NCBI GenBank assembly: GCA_039024315.1
Contig: JBCCQN010000176.1
Span: 1-17,204 of the forward strand
From: JBCAWW01 sp039024315
GTDB taxonomy: Bacteria > Bacteroidota > Bacteroidia > J057
DNA length: 17,204 bases
Reading direction: 5' to 3'
The position numbers were made by a program, and so were the translations under genes. The notes under the pieces are model-generated. The model did not search any database. It saw only the letters and a program-made list of their open reading frames with translations, and was not told where the DNA came from. How positions within the stretch are numbered: position 1 is the first letter of the stretch; each line of letters starts with the position of its first letter. Below, piece after piece: positions 1 to 7,369 of this stretch.

Positions 1-516
1 AGCCAGCAGGAAAAAAACACCCACCAAACCTGACAAATAAATCCCTACTACTGGAATCGGCTCAAAATAATGCAGATGATATAAAAAGTCTCCCAAGCCA
101 TCGTGATGATGCTCGGCTGCCTCTACGCTTTGCCAGTTTGCTAGATCATAATTGAGGGCAATAGGGCCATAAAGAGCTGCCAAACTGCTATCAGCTTTGA
201 GGCTATCTTGCTCAAAGGCTAGAGGCTGTGCGTTGAGCTGAACGCTTTTCCCTTCTTCATTCTGATTAATGAAAAAGGTTCGATCGTATAATTCGTAATC
301 AAGGGCATTGAGTGAATCAAGTAAGCGATCATAATCGATTGCAGCATAGGTGTGAGCATGATGCTGTGAATTGCTTTCCCAATTATTGATATTTTCGAGA
401 AAGAGGGCAAAGGCACCGGCGAAAAAGATCACAAATAGGGCCACGCTAATCGTGATCCCCGAAACAGTGTGCAAATTGAAGAAGACGTTGTAGTTACGCT
501 TATCTGGTTTGCTCAT
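1..516 (-). CDS. PepSY-associated membrane protein, XusC-like (C-terminus beyond window edge)
   Basis: Only the first 172 residues are in the window and the frame is open to base 1. The start MSKPDKRNYNVFFNLH followed by a long hydrophobic helix (about residues 18-40) is typical of PepSY_TM proteins. A periplasmic stretch follows, with His-rich patches (QHHAH near 51-55, HHH near 136-138). The second membrane segment starts near 155 after LYHLHYFEP, the Leu-His motif usual before this helix in the family. PepSY_TM proteins of siderophore loci sit in the inner membrane and are thought to reduce or release iron from imported ferric siderophores; XusC of Bacteroides and FpvG of Pseudomonas are examples. 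It is the last visible gene of the minus-strand iron operon, 108 nt after the preceding small gene. The family call is secure; the reductase role is inferred from relatives. Confidence 0.85.
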   Translation of the reverse strand, partial: MSKPDKRNYNVFFNLHTVSGITISVALFVIFFAGAFALFLENINNWESNSQHHAHTYAAIDYDRLLDSLNALDYELYDRTFFINQNEEGKSVQLNAQPLAFEQDSLKADSSLAALYGPIALNYDLANWQSVEAAEHHHDGLGDFLYHLHYFEPIPVVGIYLSGLVGVFFLLA

Positions 517-624
517 TTCTTTGCTATTAAGTAGTCGTTAGTGGTGGTAGTAAGTTATCTCAAATTCGATCTCTGATCTGAGAGCTAGCGGGGGGGCATT
601 AATTGCGTAGGCAAGGCCTCCTAG

Positions 625-909
625 CTATAATTTGCCCAGATATATGAGGAGACCCGCAAGACTGATGATGGTGAGTAGTACCCCCCAAGATTTCCATGGA
701 CTTTTGACCCAATAGACTAGTAACATCAGGCCAACCCAAAGCATAAAAATACCATAGACCGATACATTGAGCATGGTTGATTTATCAATCCAAAGGGCTA
801 AGGCCAAATGGACGAGGACAGAGCCAATGAGACTGCCAAGGATGGCGGCAATGACCTTGCTGGTCTTGGCCCAAGGGGATTGGAGTAGATATTTTTTGTT
901 AGCGGGCAT
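625..909 (-). CDS. Small three-helix inner-membrane protein of the iron-uptake operon
   Basis: This 94-aa protein has a basic N-terminus (MPANKKYLLQSPWAKTSK) and three hydrophobic segments at about residues 18-40, 48-66 and 75-91, so it should be an inner-membrane protein with little soluble domain. Size, topology and position between a siderophore-type receptor and a PepSY protein recall the DUF3649-type proteins found beside PepSY reductases in proteobacterial siderophore clusters. That family match is by general pattern only and is not certain. It lies 79 nt downstream of the previous small membrane gene with no strong terminator between them (only a short GCAGC/GCTGC hairpin near 924-938), so co-transcription is likely. 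It may be an accessory subunit or chaperone of the PepSY protein. Confidence 0.7.
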   Translation of the reverse strand: MPANKKYLLQSPWAKTSKVIAAILGSLIGSVLVHLALALWIDKSTMLNVSVYGIFMLWVGLMLLVYWVKSPWKSWGVLLTIISLAGLLIYLGKL

Positions 910-988
910 GAGTAAAATACGTTAGCAGCTAGGTGCTGCGGGAGTCTTAACAGTCAATCACTACTGATACTTATTGACAGTAGAGTAC

Positions 989-1318
989 TTACAGTAGCAG
1001 CAGCTCTAAGAGTAAACAAAGAAGGCCGAAGCCTGCTAGGTGCAAAACATTGATCTTTTGAAACGGAGCCAAAATCAGCACGAGGCTAGCAAGGCTCATC
1101 CAGATCGTAGCACTGAGTATGATGCCTACAAAGGTGCCTTGTAGGTTACAAATAAGGACGGTAGCGATTATGAAAAACACACAAGCTGCCAAATTGGCAA
1201 CTCGTGTGTTTTGTGAAAGCCTCAAGGTCAAATTCGTTTTGTTAAACTCGACCTTGGATGAGGCAGCAAATATGCACCATACCGATAAAAATGACAGTAT
1301 TACGGCTAGGGTGTACAT
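989..1318 (-). CDS. Small membrane protein, DUF3325-like, in the iron-uptake operon
   Basis: This 109-aa protein has four hydrophobic segments, at about residues 2-20, 41-61, 64-83 and 91-108. The loop after the first helix is polar and basic (KVEFNKTNLTLRLSQNTR). A first helix, a short polar loop with R/N residues, and three closely packed helices suit the DUF3325-type proteins that accompany PepSY proteins in siderophore loci; this is a pattern judgement. Its ATG directly abuts the TAA of the upstream lipoprotein gene with no intervening base, which argues for translational coupling and fixes the start. It probably works in the inner membrane with the PepSY protein encoded two genes on. Confidence 0.72.
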   Translation of the reverse strand: MYTLAVILSFLSVWCIFAASSKVEFNKTNLTLRLSQNTRVANLAACVFFIIATVLICNLQGTFVGIILSATIWMSLASLVLILAPFQKINVLHLAGFGLLCLLLELLLL

Positions 1319-2683
1319 TTAGAACTTGACTATGTTTTGTGATTGCCCGTTCAAAATGGTAGTCTCCAATTTAGAAGTACCACTGATAGGGTCATAAGAA
1401 TAGTAGTAAAGTTTGCCGTGCTCAGGATCATCCGGATTGTTGTCATCAGCTACTTCTACTACGAAGTACACTTTGCCATCTCCGCCATCGCCTTCGTTGC
1501 TATAAATCGCTGGCCCATGGATACTCTTCCAATAAGCTGCCGGAATACCATCGATGATGCGAGGAGTTTTGGAAGCCAAATCGATTTCATAAGCGTAGTA
1601 TCTTTTTTCTCGTGCTGCGGCAAAAGTTGCATCAACGGTAACGTCAAACATTTTGACGTACATTTTACCGTCTTTCACTTGGCTACCTAGCGCGAAGGTT
1701 TCGCCATTAGGGAAATCTCTTTGCCCGTTGATATCCCAGCTAGTATCAAACTCAGTTTCTCCGCTCTTGATGCGGATCGCACGATAGTTGGGGCCTTCTG
1801 GATCGGTAAAGTTGCCGATGAAAGAAGCGAGATAGATATTGTTATCATCTCCGAGAGTAGCATAATTACAATTGATACAAGAGTAGTAGCCAACGCGGAG
1901 GAAGTCATCCCACTGAATAATTTTATCTAGTTTATCTGTCGCTACATCAATCACGGCTACAAAAGTAGAATCTACCACTTCGTTGCCAGCACCATCAGTA
2001 AAGAATACCTGAGTAAATACTTTACCATCTCTTTCGAGCATAAAGCCACCGATACTAGTCGTCGCGATACTATCAGCATTGTAAGAAGCCATCTGTGCGA
2101 TGATTTCATCGATAGCAGCGGAGCAATCAATTTCACCTGTACGGGTCATAGACTCCGTATCGAAAACCTGAATCGCTTTGGTGTTGAGTTCGTGGTTGGT
2201 ATAATAACCTTTGGTGGCAGAAGCGAAGCCAAAGATTTTACCGCTAGCATTGGAAAGCGCACCATTGGGGATAAAGCCAGCCTCTTTCATAGAGCCAGTG
2301 ATTTCATCATAAACAAACTTTTGCACCCCTGGGTCGCCAAATGGATTGTTAGGCGCATAAACCGCACCATTATGGCTGATGCCTGCAAAGCGGGTGGAAG
2401 CTAACTGGATACCAGAAGCAATATGGTCGTTGATATCTACTTCACCAGAAGGGAGTTCATCAAAAGGAACCAAAAAGCCACTACCATCAGAAGAATTGGT
2501 TACCGCAAAAATTGCGTAGCGTTCGGCTGGGGGACAAGCATTACAAGTACCACCGCAGTCAACAGCTGTTTCGTCTCCGTTTTGAATACCGTCATCGCAG
2601 GTTGCTATAGGTTCCTGCTTACAAGCTGACAGCGTTGCAAGAACGAGTAGAGTCAATAGTAAGTAGTTGAATCTAAATTTCAT
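1319..2683 (-). CDS. DUF4374-type surface lipoprotein, XusB-like siderophore-binding protein
   Basis: This 454-aa lipoprotein has a signal peptide ending in the lipobox LSAC with the lipidated Cys at residue 21. A Cys-rich module follows at residues 29-50 (C29, C43, C47, C50; DGIQNGDETAVDCGG). The rest, beginning AERYAIFAVTNSSDGSG, has repeated segments of the kind IYLASFIG and KMYVKMFDV expected of a beta-propeller. This suits the DUF4374 family, whose best-known member is XusB of Bacteroides thetaiotaomicron, a surface lipoprotein that binds ferric enterobactin and hands it to its TonB partner XusA. A further CxxC pair (SCINC) lies near residues 267-270. The gene lies 77 nt downstream of the receptor gene and abuts the next gene. 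The family call is good; the ligand is unknown. Confidence 0.85.
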   Translation of the reverse strand: MKFRFNYLLLTLLVLATLSACKQEPIATCDDGIQNGDETAVDCGGTCNACPPAERYAIFAVTNSSDGSGFLVPFDELPSGEVDINDHIASGIQLASTRFAGISHNGAVYAPNNPFGDPGVQKFVYDEITGSMKEAGFIPNGALSNASGKIFGFASATKGYYTNHELNTKAIQVFDTESMTRTGEIDCSAAIDEIIAQMASYNADSIATTSIGGFMLERDGKVFTQVFFTDGAGNEVVDSTFVAVIDVATDKLDKIIQWDDFLRVGYYSCINCNYATLGDDNNIYLASFIGNFTDPEGPNYRAIRIKSGETEFDTSWDINGQRDFPNGETFALGSQVKDGKMYVKMFDVTVDATFAAAREKRYYAYEIDLASKTPRIIDGIPAAYWKSIHGPAIYSNEGDGGDGKVYFVVEVADDNNPDDPEHGKLYYYSYDPISGTSKLETTILNGQSQNIVKF

Positions 2684-2760
2684 AAGACAAAAGGATTAAA
2701 ATGAATTGAAACTTCTTTTGTGTTTAGGAAGTACCTAATCGCTAAAGCATTCAATCTTTT

Positions 2761-5112
2761 TTACAATCTATAAGTGATTTTGAATCTAAAGTTTCTGAAG
2801 GGTTTGGGGATCCGAAAGTCATCATATAAGATGCTATTCAAGACGTTGATGGCCTCAAAATTGAGGCTGAGCGGCACGGCCTCTAGGATACAGCTAAGTC
2901 CCATATTCACTTGGTGCTGACGAGGAATCAGCGAGGTGATGGCGCTTGCGCTTGGACCAAAGAGTGGGGGATCCAACAATTTTGAAGAAGCAATGAAATA
3001 GTATTGCTCCGTAAAGAGGTAGTTGCCATATACATTTAGCTTCAGAGGCAAGGCTAAGGGATTATTGAAGCTTTTGCGGGCAGAAAGATTGGTAAAGAAA
3101 TAAGGCACATTAGGGGTTCTGGATCCTTCAAGCCCGCGGTCTGCTCCAGTCGTTTCAGTGCGACGTAGGTCTTGATAGGTTATGGCAACACTGATAGAAG
3201 AAGTCTCGCTCGGCTGAACTTTGAAGTTTGCTTCTATTCCTTTAGTGATTTGGGTGTCGCTGTTACGGTTGATACTATTGATCAAACCCAATGGGAATAC
3301 GCGGATAAAGTTCTTAGTATCGCGATAATAGGCGTTGATTTCTAAACTGAGGGTGTTTTTCTTATTGAGGTTAGTCGCAAAGCCTAGATTGATATTGTCG
3401 CTTGTCTCTGGTTCGAGAGTTGAGTTGGGGAGTACAAACAAATTGTCTCCAAAGTACTCACTAGACTCAGGTACGCGTGTGGCGTTTTCATATGAGACCC
3501 TTGCGTAAGTAAATTCGTCAAAGGCAAATTTAAATGACTGCCCCCAGCCAAGGGATCGATGGGAAAGTGCTTGGGTCTCGTCCTCGCCCCAAAAATTAGC
3601 AGCTTCCGTCTCTAGCATATAATGCTTGGCAAAAGTCTCGCCCTTCAGTTTGTCGCTAAAAAAGGATGAGCCTAAACCTATGCCTGAGATCATTTTGGCA
3701 TAAGTAGAGGGGATGGTGATCGGTTGCTTACCGGTTACAATATTGATCTGTCCGTACGGATCCTCGCCGACTTGTTCACTACTATTAAAAGTAGAGCTAA
3801 CTTTGAGGTTAAAGTTATCAGACAATTCATAGCGTAGTGCAGCTCGGAAAACCTGATTTTCGCGATCAATCCTTTGATCTCTGATTTGAAACTCTCCCGA
3901 AGCCGTGGCCTGGGTGGGTTCTCCAAACCAGTTGTACAATGAGTCCGACAGATCCTGATCAATGCCTACCCGCTGGCTATAGGCCCCAAATAGGCTGATG
4001 CTTAGCCGAGAGCGAATCGTTTTGTTATAAGTAAGGCTAAGAATTTGATTGGTCTCTGATTGGCTGACGCCACCAAAGGGCTGTGTAATCCGAATTCCGT
4101 GCTGAACTTGGTTGTCAAGGCTGAAGTAGCTCAGTTTGATATCAAGGAGGTCGGCCCATTTTGTATCATGAACACCTGCATTTAGCTCTACAAAACGGCC
4201 CGTAATCGCATCGTGAAAACGATTGATGCGATGGGTCTGAACATTACCGTTAAAATCGGTGATATCAAGATCAAAGTCGTAATCATTATCTGAGTGCGTG
4301 TAGTAACCACTGACCCCTACATGAAGTTTGGTGTTGGGGATAATAAAGTTAGAGTTGACATTGACTAGGTGGGTATTAAAAGAACCAATTTCATAAGACG
4401 CATCCAGATATTGTTTGTCTTTGCCAGTGGTGATAATATTGATCGCTCCGCCCAATGCATCAGCGCCTAAATCAATCGGCAAAACGCCTTTATAGATTTC
4501 GACATTTTTGATACTACCGGTGGGGACCAGACCAATATTGAAAGCATAGCCTAGATAGTCAGTAGGAATCCCGTCTTTGAAAAATCGCACCGCATTACCT
4601 TGTAGGCCATTGATATTGATAGTAGTTTGACTACCGATACCAGAGGACTGACGCACTTTTACCCCTGAGGTTTGGTTGATCAATTCAGGCAAGCTCGTCG
4701 ATTGCTCCATGACTTGATCGACGCTAATCACTTCTATCTTGATCGGCTGTTCGCGCTGAAGTTGTTCGTTGGATTTACCGGTGATCACCACTTGATCCAA
4801 CTCTGTGTCCAAAGCCTTCATCCGGATAGAGAGGGCTGGGGGATTAGCTTGGTTTAGTTCAAGGTTCATGGACTCCTTGCCAAAGCCAATGTGAGAAACT
4901 TCCAACTTATATTTGCCATAAGGCACCTTCTCTATTTTGAAGTTACCTCCTTTATCGCTGATGGCACCCAGTTTACTAGGTTTGAGTAGAACTACTACGC
5001 CTTCAAGAGGAGTTCCCGCTTCGTCTGCAACGGTCCCGCTAAGAGAAACTTGTCCAAATAAGGAAGAGCAAATCAGCAAAAAGGCTAGCGCTAGAGAGTA
5101 ATTTTTAGCCAT
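2761..5112 (-). CDS. TonB-dependent outer-membrane receptor, XusA-like, for ferric siderophore
   Basis: This 783-aa protein has a Sec signal peptide (residues 1-20, cleaved after LFG). A carboxypeptidase-regulatory-like domain follows at about 22-100 (VSLSGTVADEAGTPLEGVVV, then YKLEVSHIGFG). Next is a TonB-box-like stretch (ELDQVVITGKS, about 104-114) and a plug domain to about 230 (INGLQGNAVRFFKDGIPTDY, NVEIYKGVLPIDLGADALGG). The rest is a 22-strand-type barrel ending in FRFKITYRL. Length and plug fit siderophore receptors rather than the larger SusC type. It would import a ferric chelate across the outer membrane using TonB energy. Pairing with a DUF4374 lipoprotein and a PepSY protein supports a XusA-type role. 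It is the first gene of the operon, with a promoter and palindromic operator upstream. The 5' leader is about 72 nt if the predicted start site is right. Confidence 0.9.
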   Translation of the reverse strand: MAKNYSLALAFLLICSSLFGQVSLSGTVADEAGTPLEGVVVLLKPSKLGAISDKGGNFKIEKVPYGKYKLEVSHIGFGKESMNLELNQANPPALSIRMKALDTELDQVVITGKSNEQLQREQPIKIEVISVDQVMEQSTSLPELINQTSGVKVRQSSGIGSQTTININGLQGNAVRFFKDGIPTDYLGYAFNIGLVPTGSIKNVEIYKGVLPIDLGADALGGAINIITTGKDKQYLDASYEIGSFNTHLVNVNSNFIIPNTKLHVGVSGYYTHSDNDYDFDLDITDFNGNVQTHRINRFHDAITGRFVELNAGVHDTKWADLLDIKLSYFSLDNQVQHGIRITQPFGGVSQSETNQILSLTYNKTIRSRLSISLFGAYSQRVGIDQDLSDSLYNWFGEPTQATASGEFQIRDQRIDRENQVFRAALRYELSDNFNLKVSSTFNSSEQVGEDPYGQINIVTGKQPITIPSTYAKMISGIGLGSSFFSDKLKGETFAKHYMLETEAANFWGEDETQALSHRSLGWGQSFKFAFDEFTYARVSYENATRVPESSEYFGDNLFVLPNSTLEPETSDNINLGFATNLNKKNTLSLEINAYYRDTKNFIRVFPLGLINSINRNSDTQITKGIEANFKVQPSETSSISVAITYQDLRRTETTGADRGLEGSRTPNVPYFFTNLSARKSFNNPLALPLKLNVYGNYLFTEQYYFIASSKLLDPPLFGPSASAITSLIPRQHQVNMGLSCILEAVPLSLNFEAINVLNSILYDDFRIPKPFRNFRFKITYRL

Positions 5113-5152
5113 AGGATACAGGTCATTTTAGGCAGGGAAATTAAGAGGGGAC

Positions 5153-5185
5153 AATCTTTATTTAGACTTAGTCTAAATAAAGATT
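5153..5185 (-). promoter_or_regulatory. Perfect 33-bp palindrome, candidate metal-regulator operator
   Basis: Two 15-base arms (5153-5167 and 5171-5185) are exact reverse complements around a 3-base centre. The core reads TTTAGACTTAGTCTAAA, which resembles the TTAG..CTAA sites bound by DtxR/IdeR/MntR-type metal-dependent repressors; a Fur-family regulator is an alternative. It begins at the predicted transcription start of the receptor gene, a good place for a repressor to block RNA polymerase. If transcribed, it would also put a 15-bp hairpin at the very 5' end of the mRNA. The palindrome is read directly from the sequence; the regulator is inferred. Confidence 0.75.
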
Positions 5186-5190
5186 AGCGC

Positions 5191-5221
5191 CAAATTTAGG
5201 AGCTTGAAATGATAAATCCAA
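5191..5221 (-). promoter_or_regulatory. Bacteroidota-type promoter of the iron-uptake operon
   Basis: On the minus strand a -7 element TAAATTTG (5191-5198) matches TAnnTTTG exactly. A -33 TTG (5219-5221) lies 20 bases upstream, which is the usual spacing for the primary sigma factor of this phylum. The start point would fall near 5184-5186, at the first bases of the palindrome. Confidence 0.7.
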
Positions 5222-5391
5222 TTTTCTCTATATGCTGTAGCTGAGAGTGTTTAAGAAATAAAAAGGATGTAATAATCTGATATTCAATTGATTATTTTCT
5301 TGGTGACACATGTAAAAATCTTCATATAAATTCGAAATGATTTTTGTCACTCACGATTATTTTAGATTCCAGTAATAATTCTAAGGGACTG

Positions 5392-5835
5392 TTAGGGCTT
5401 ACTTCTGCTTTGCAGAACGCTGATATCGGTGGGAAATATATGTCAACTCCTACTGCTACAACCTCATTTTGTGTGGGCAAGGAGGACGAGTCTCTAAAGC
5501 GTTCCGTAAAGGGGTTATGCTAAGCACTTACTTACGCTCGTTTTCTACATATTCGACAAAGCCTGACAAGGCGCCGCGAAATCTCCGATCCGCCAAAATA
5601 CAAGAGAGTACAAAGTATCCCGATAGCTATCGGGAGTATCTAGTACGAAGAATAATCGCTTCTTTACCCCATTGAGGTCGTTTTTTCAAAGTCTTAATAC
5701 TGAATACGATTGTCTCAGTACTTAAAAATGGACAGTCAGGATGCTGATAGCCACCATTGACTCAGCTATAAAAGGGTTTGGTGTGGAGCCCCTTTGGTCC
5801 GAAAATAAGCGTTCTGCGAAGCAGAAATAGCTTAA
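5392..5835. repeat. Inverted-repeat-bounded block, possible decayed MITE-like element
   Basis: The left end (5392-5429) and the reverse complement of the right end (5799-5835) match over about 37 bases with a few mismatches. The best part is TTCTGCTTTGCAGAACGCT at 5403-5421 against 5808-5826 inverted, with one difference in 19. Each copy is itself a small hairpin (TTCTGC/GCAGAA). The ~370-base interior has no gene. Inverted ends around a short non-coding interior suggest a miniature transposable element, but no target-site duplication is clear and copy number cannot be judged here. Confidence 0.4.
5618..5635. repeat. 18-bp perfect palindrome TCCCGATAGCTATCGGGA
   Basis: This exact palindrome lies inside the inverted-repeat-bounded block. 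From memory, similar CCCGATAGCTATCGGG-type words are frequent between genes in Bacteroidota, so it may be a dispersed genomic repeat rather than a site specific to this locus. Confidence 0.5.
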
Positions 5836-5859
5836 TGACACCTAGGCGAGAAGTCAATA

Positions 5860-6543
5860 CTAATCCTCCAACTCCTCTTCTTTGAGATAGCCCATCTTGA
5901 GGCCGATCTCCGTTAAAAGTTCACGCTCGACCTTGGCAAAATCCCCATCAGCGGTAGCGATAGCTTCGAGGTAGCGGTAGATCTTGGCTTTTTCATCGCC
6001 AGAAAGGAGGTCTTTGAAGATCGCCGCCATATCCACAGCAGGGGGTAGTTCTTTGTAATCTGCGACGAGACGACGGAATTCGGTATTGTCAAACTCACCA
6101 AATACGTCCTTGCCTTGAGCTTCTGCGATCATAAGCTCTGTAGATTCAATTTTGCCATCAGCCGTAATCATAGAGGCGGCCAAGGCATAACCAGCATCCG
6201 TGAGATTAGCTTTTTGAGGATTGATAGGGAGCCCCATACGTTTGAGTACTTTCTCAACTCGCTTAGGGCGTGATTTGATAAAGGGGGCTTGGATCAGATT
6301 CCAAACAATCAGAAAGGGGTTGATAATCAGGGCTGTGATGCTAAACCAGCCCAGTAGTAGAGAGAAAGCCGCTTGGCGCAGGACGCGCCTACGCACACAA
6401 CGCACGCAGCCTACGAGCTTTTGGTAGCCCAATTGATAGGCTAAAACATATCCCCGCACAAAGGGTGCTCTAGCAACAGTTTCGAGGGGACGCACCTGAC
6501 AATAGGGACAATTGTAGGTGGTCGGTTTCGAATTGTCCTTCAT
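5860..6543 (-). CDS. Zinc-ribbon membrane protein with C-terminal TerB-like domain
   Basis: This 227-aa protein starts with two CxxC pairs (C12/C15 and C46/C49, NCPYC and GCVRC) that could form a small zinc-binding domain. A hydrophobic segment lies at about 58-84 and a basic stretch follows (KSRPKRVEKVLKR). The C-terminal part, about 110-222, has two repeats with ADG motifs (SMITADGKIESTEL and AIATADGDFAKVEREL). This is the pattern of TerB/DjlA-N helical domains, which bind metal through acidic residues and occur in membrane-associated stress complexes. Its specific role is unknown. It begins 27 nt after the DUF4197 lipoprotein gene on the same strand, so the two are probably co-transcribed. 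It ends next to the non-coding repeat region. Confidence 0.75.
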   Translation of the reverse strand: MKDNSKPTTYNCPYCQVRPLETVARAPFVRGYVLAYQLGYQKLVGCVRCVRRRVLRQAAFSLLLGWFSITALIINPFLIVWNLIQAPFIKSRPKRVEKVLKRMGLPINPQKANLTDAGYALAASMITADGKIESTELMIAEAQGKDVFGEFDNTEFRRLVADYKELPPAVDMAAIFKDLLSGDEKAKIYRYLEAIATADGDFAKVERELLTEIGLKMGYLKEEELED

Positions 6544-6570
6544 GCGGGGAAGTTACAGAAAAAAGTAATT

Positions 6571-7311
6571 TTATTGACCGCTTTGCTGCTGGTCTGCATA
6601 GTTAAATACTTTGCGTAGAATATCCGAAGTACGTTCAATCGGATTTTCTCGAATCAATTTTTCTTCTTCTGCGAGTTTCAAAAACAGGCCAGCGAGGGCT
6701 CTGTCCGTGGCATATTTGACCAAATCGGTTTCCACTTTTTTGTTGACAAAAGGGATTTTGTTATATCGAGTGGTGATATCGCTCCAAAGCTTGGTGGCGT
6801 TGACTTCGTCCAGCTTTTCTTTGATTACGGGAGAAAAAGCATTTTGTAGCTGACTAGAGGTTTTGGCCTGAAAATAGCTTGTAGCGGCATTTTGGGACCC
6901 AAAAAGGATCTCCTTACCGTCAGCTACGGTCATGCTGGTAATCGCGTTTTTGAAAATCGGTAATGCCAAAGCGGCTCCTTTTTCAGCTCCTTCATTGAGG
7001 CGTTGCTCAAAGTTGTCAACCAATTGGCCCAAGCCGAGGTCGCGCAGTGTATTGGCTACAAATAAGGCGTCTTCCGGAAAAGGAATCTTGACCAAAGGAT
7101 CATTGAAGTAACCGCCCTCCTTGTTGAGGTTGGTAACAGCGTAAGTAGCTCCTTTGACAAGCGCTTCTTTGAGTCCTTTGACGATCTCAATATTGGTTGG
7201 AATGCTACTGGTACCTGACTCTGCCACTCCTTCTAGCAGGGGTAACAGTATGTCACAACCTGAAAAACTCAGGCAAAGCGGAAGGCTTAAAATGATGAGT
7301 AGTTTTTTCAT
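6571..7311 (-). CDS. DUF4197 family lipoprotein
   Basis: This 246-aa protein has a lipoprotein signal (MKKLLIILSLPLCLSFSGC, lipidated Cys at 19), so it should be membrane-anchored in the periplasm. The mature part follows the DUF4197 pattern closely: GLKEALVKGATYAV, GGYFNDPLVKIPFP, FEQRLNEGAEKGAALALPIF, AITSMTVADGKEILFG, AATSYFQAKT, and ENPIERTSDILRKVF at the C-terminus. The family is widespread in Bacteroidota and Proteobacteria and has no established function; the predicted fold is all-helical. The length is normal and nothing appears to be missing. It lies 58 nt after the TPR gene and 27 nt before the TerB-like gene, which suggests a shared transcript and perhaps an envelope role. Confidence 0.88.
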   Translation of the reverse strand: MKKLLIILSLPLCLSFSGCDILLPLLEGVAESGTSSIPTNIEIVKGLKEALVKGATYAVTNLNKEGGYFNDPLVKIPFPEDALFVANTLRDLGLGQLVDNFEQRLNEGAEKGAALALPIFKNAITSMTVADGKEILFGSQNAATSYFQAKTSSQLQNAFSPVIKEKLDEVNATKLWSDITTRYNKIPFVNKKVETDLVKYATDRALAGLFLKLAEEEKLIRENPIERTSDILRKVFNYADQQQSGQ

Positions 7312-7369
7312 GAGGATTAGATGTTTGATGCTTAAGACTCGCCGGAGCTATTTGGGTCATTGTTCTGAG

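Larger units (their letters stand above)
5222..5859. other. Non-coding intergenic region with inverted repeats
   Basis: This ~640-base stretch lies between the iron operon promoter and the end of the TerB-like gene. No convincing gene is present: a 68-codon open frame at 5469-5675 (plus) has the composition of non-coding sequence and reads through a palindrome. The region holds a broken inverted repeat (GTGAC at 5303-5307 plus AAAAATC at 5314-5320, against 5339-5350), an 18-bp palindrome, and a pair of imperfect inverted repeats bounding 5392-5835, listed separately. Confidence 0.6.

Noticed and set aside
1119..1930. Several plus-strand open frames over the minus-strand iron operon
   Set aside because: They are antisense shadows of well-supported genes and have no domain signal.
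5469..5675. 68-codon plus-strand open frame in the intergenic block
   Set aside because: It reads through the 18-bp palindrome and lies in a repeat-like region. It has no recognisable domain, and its composition is not like the neighbouring genes.
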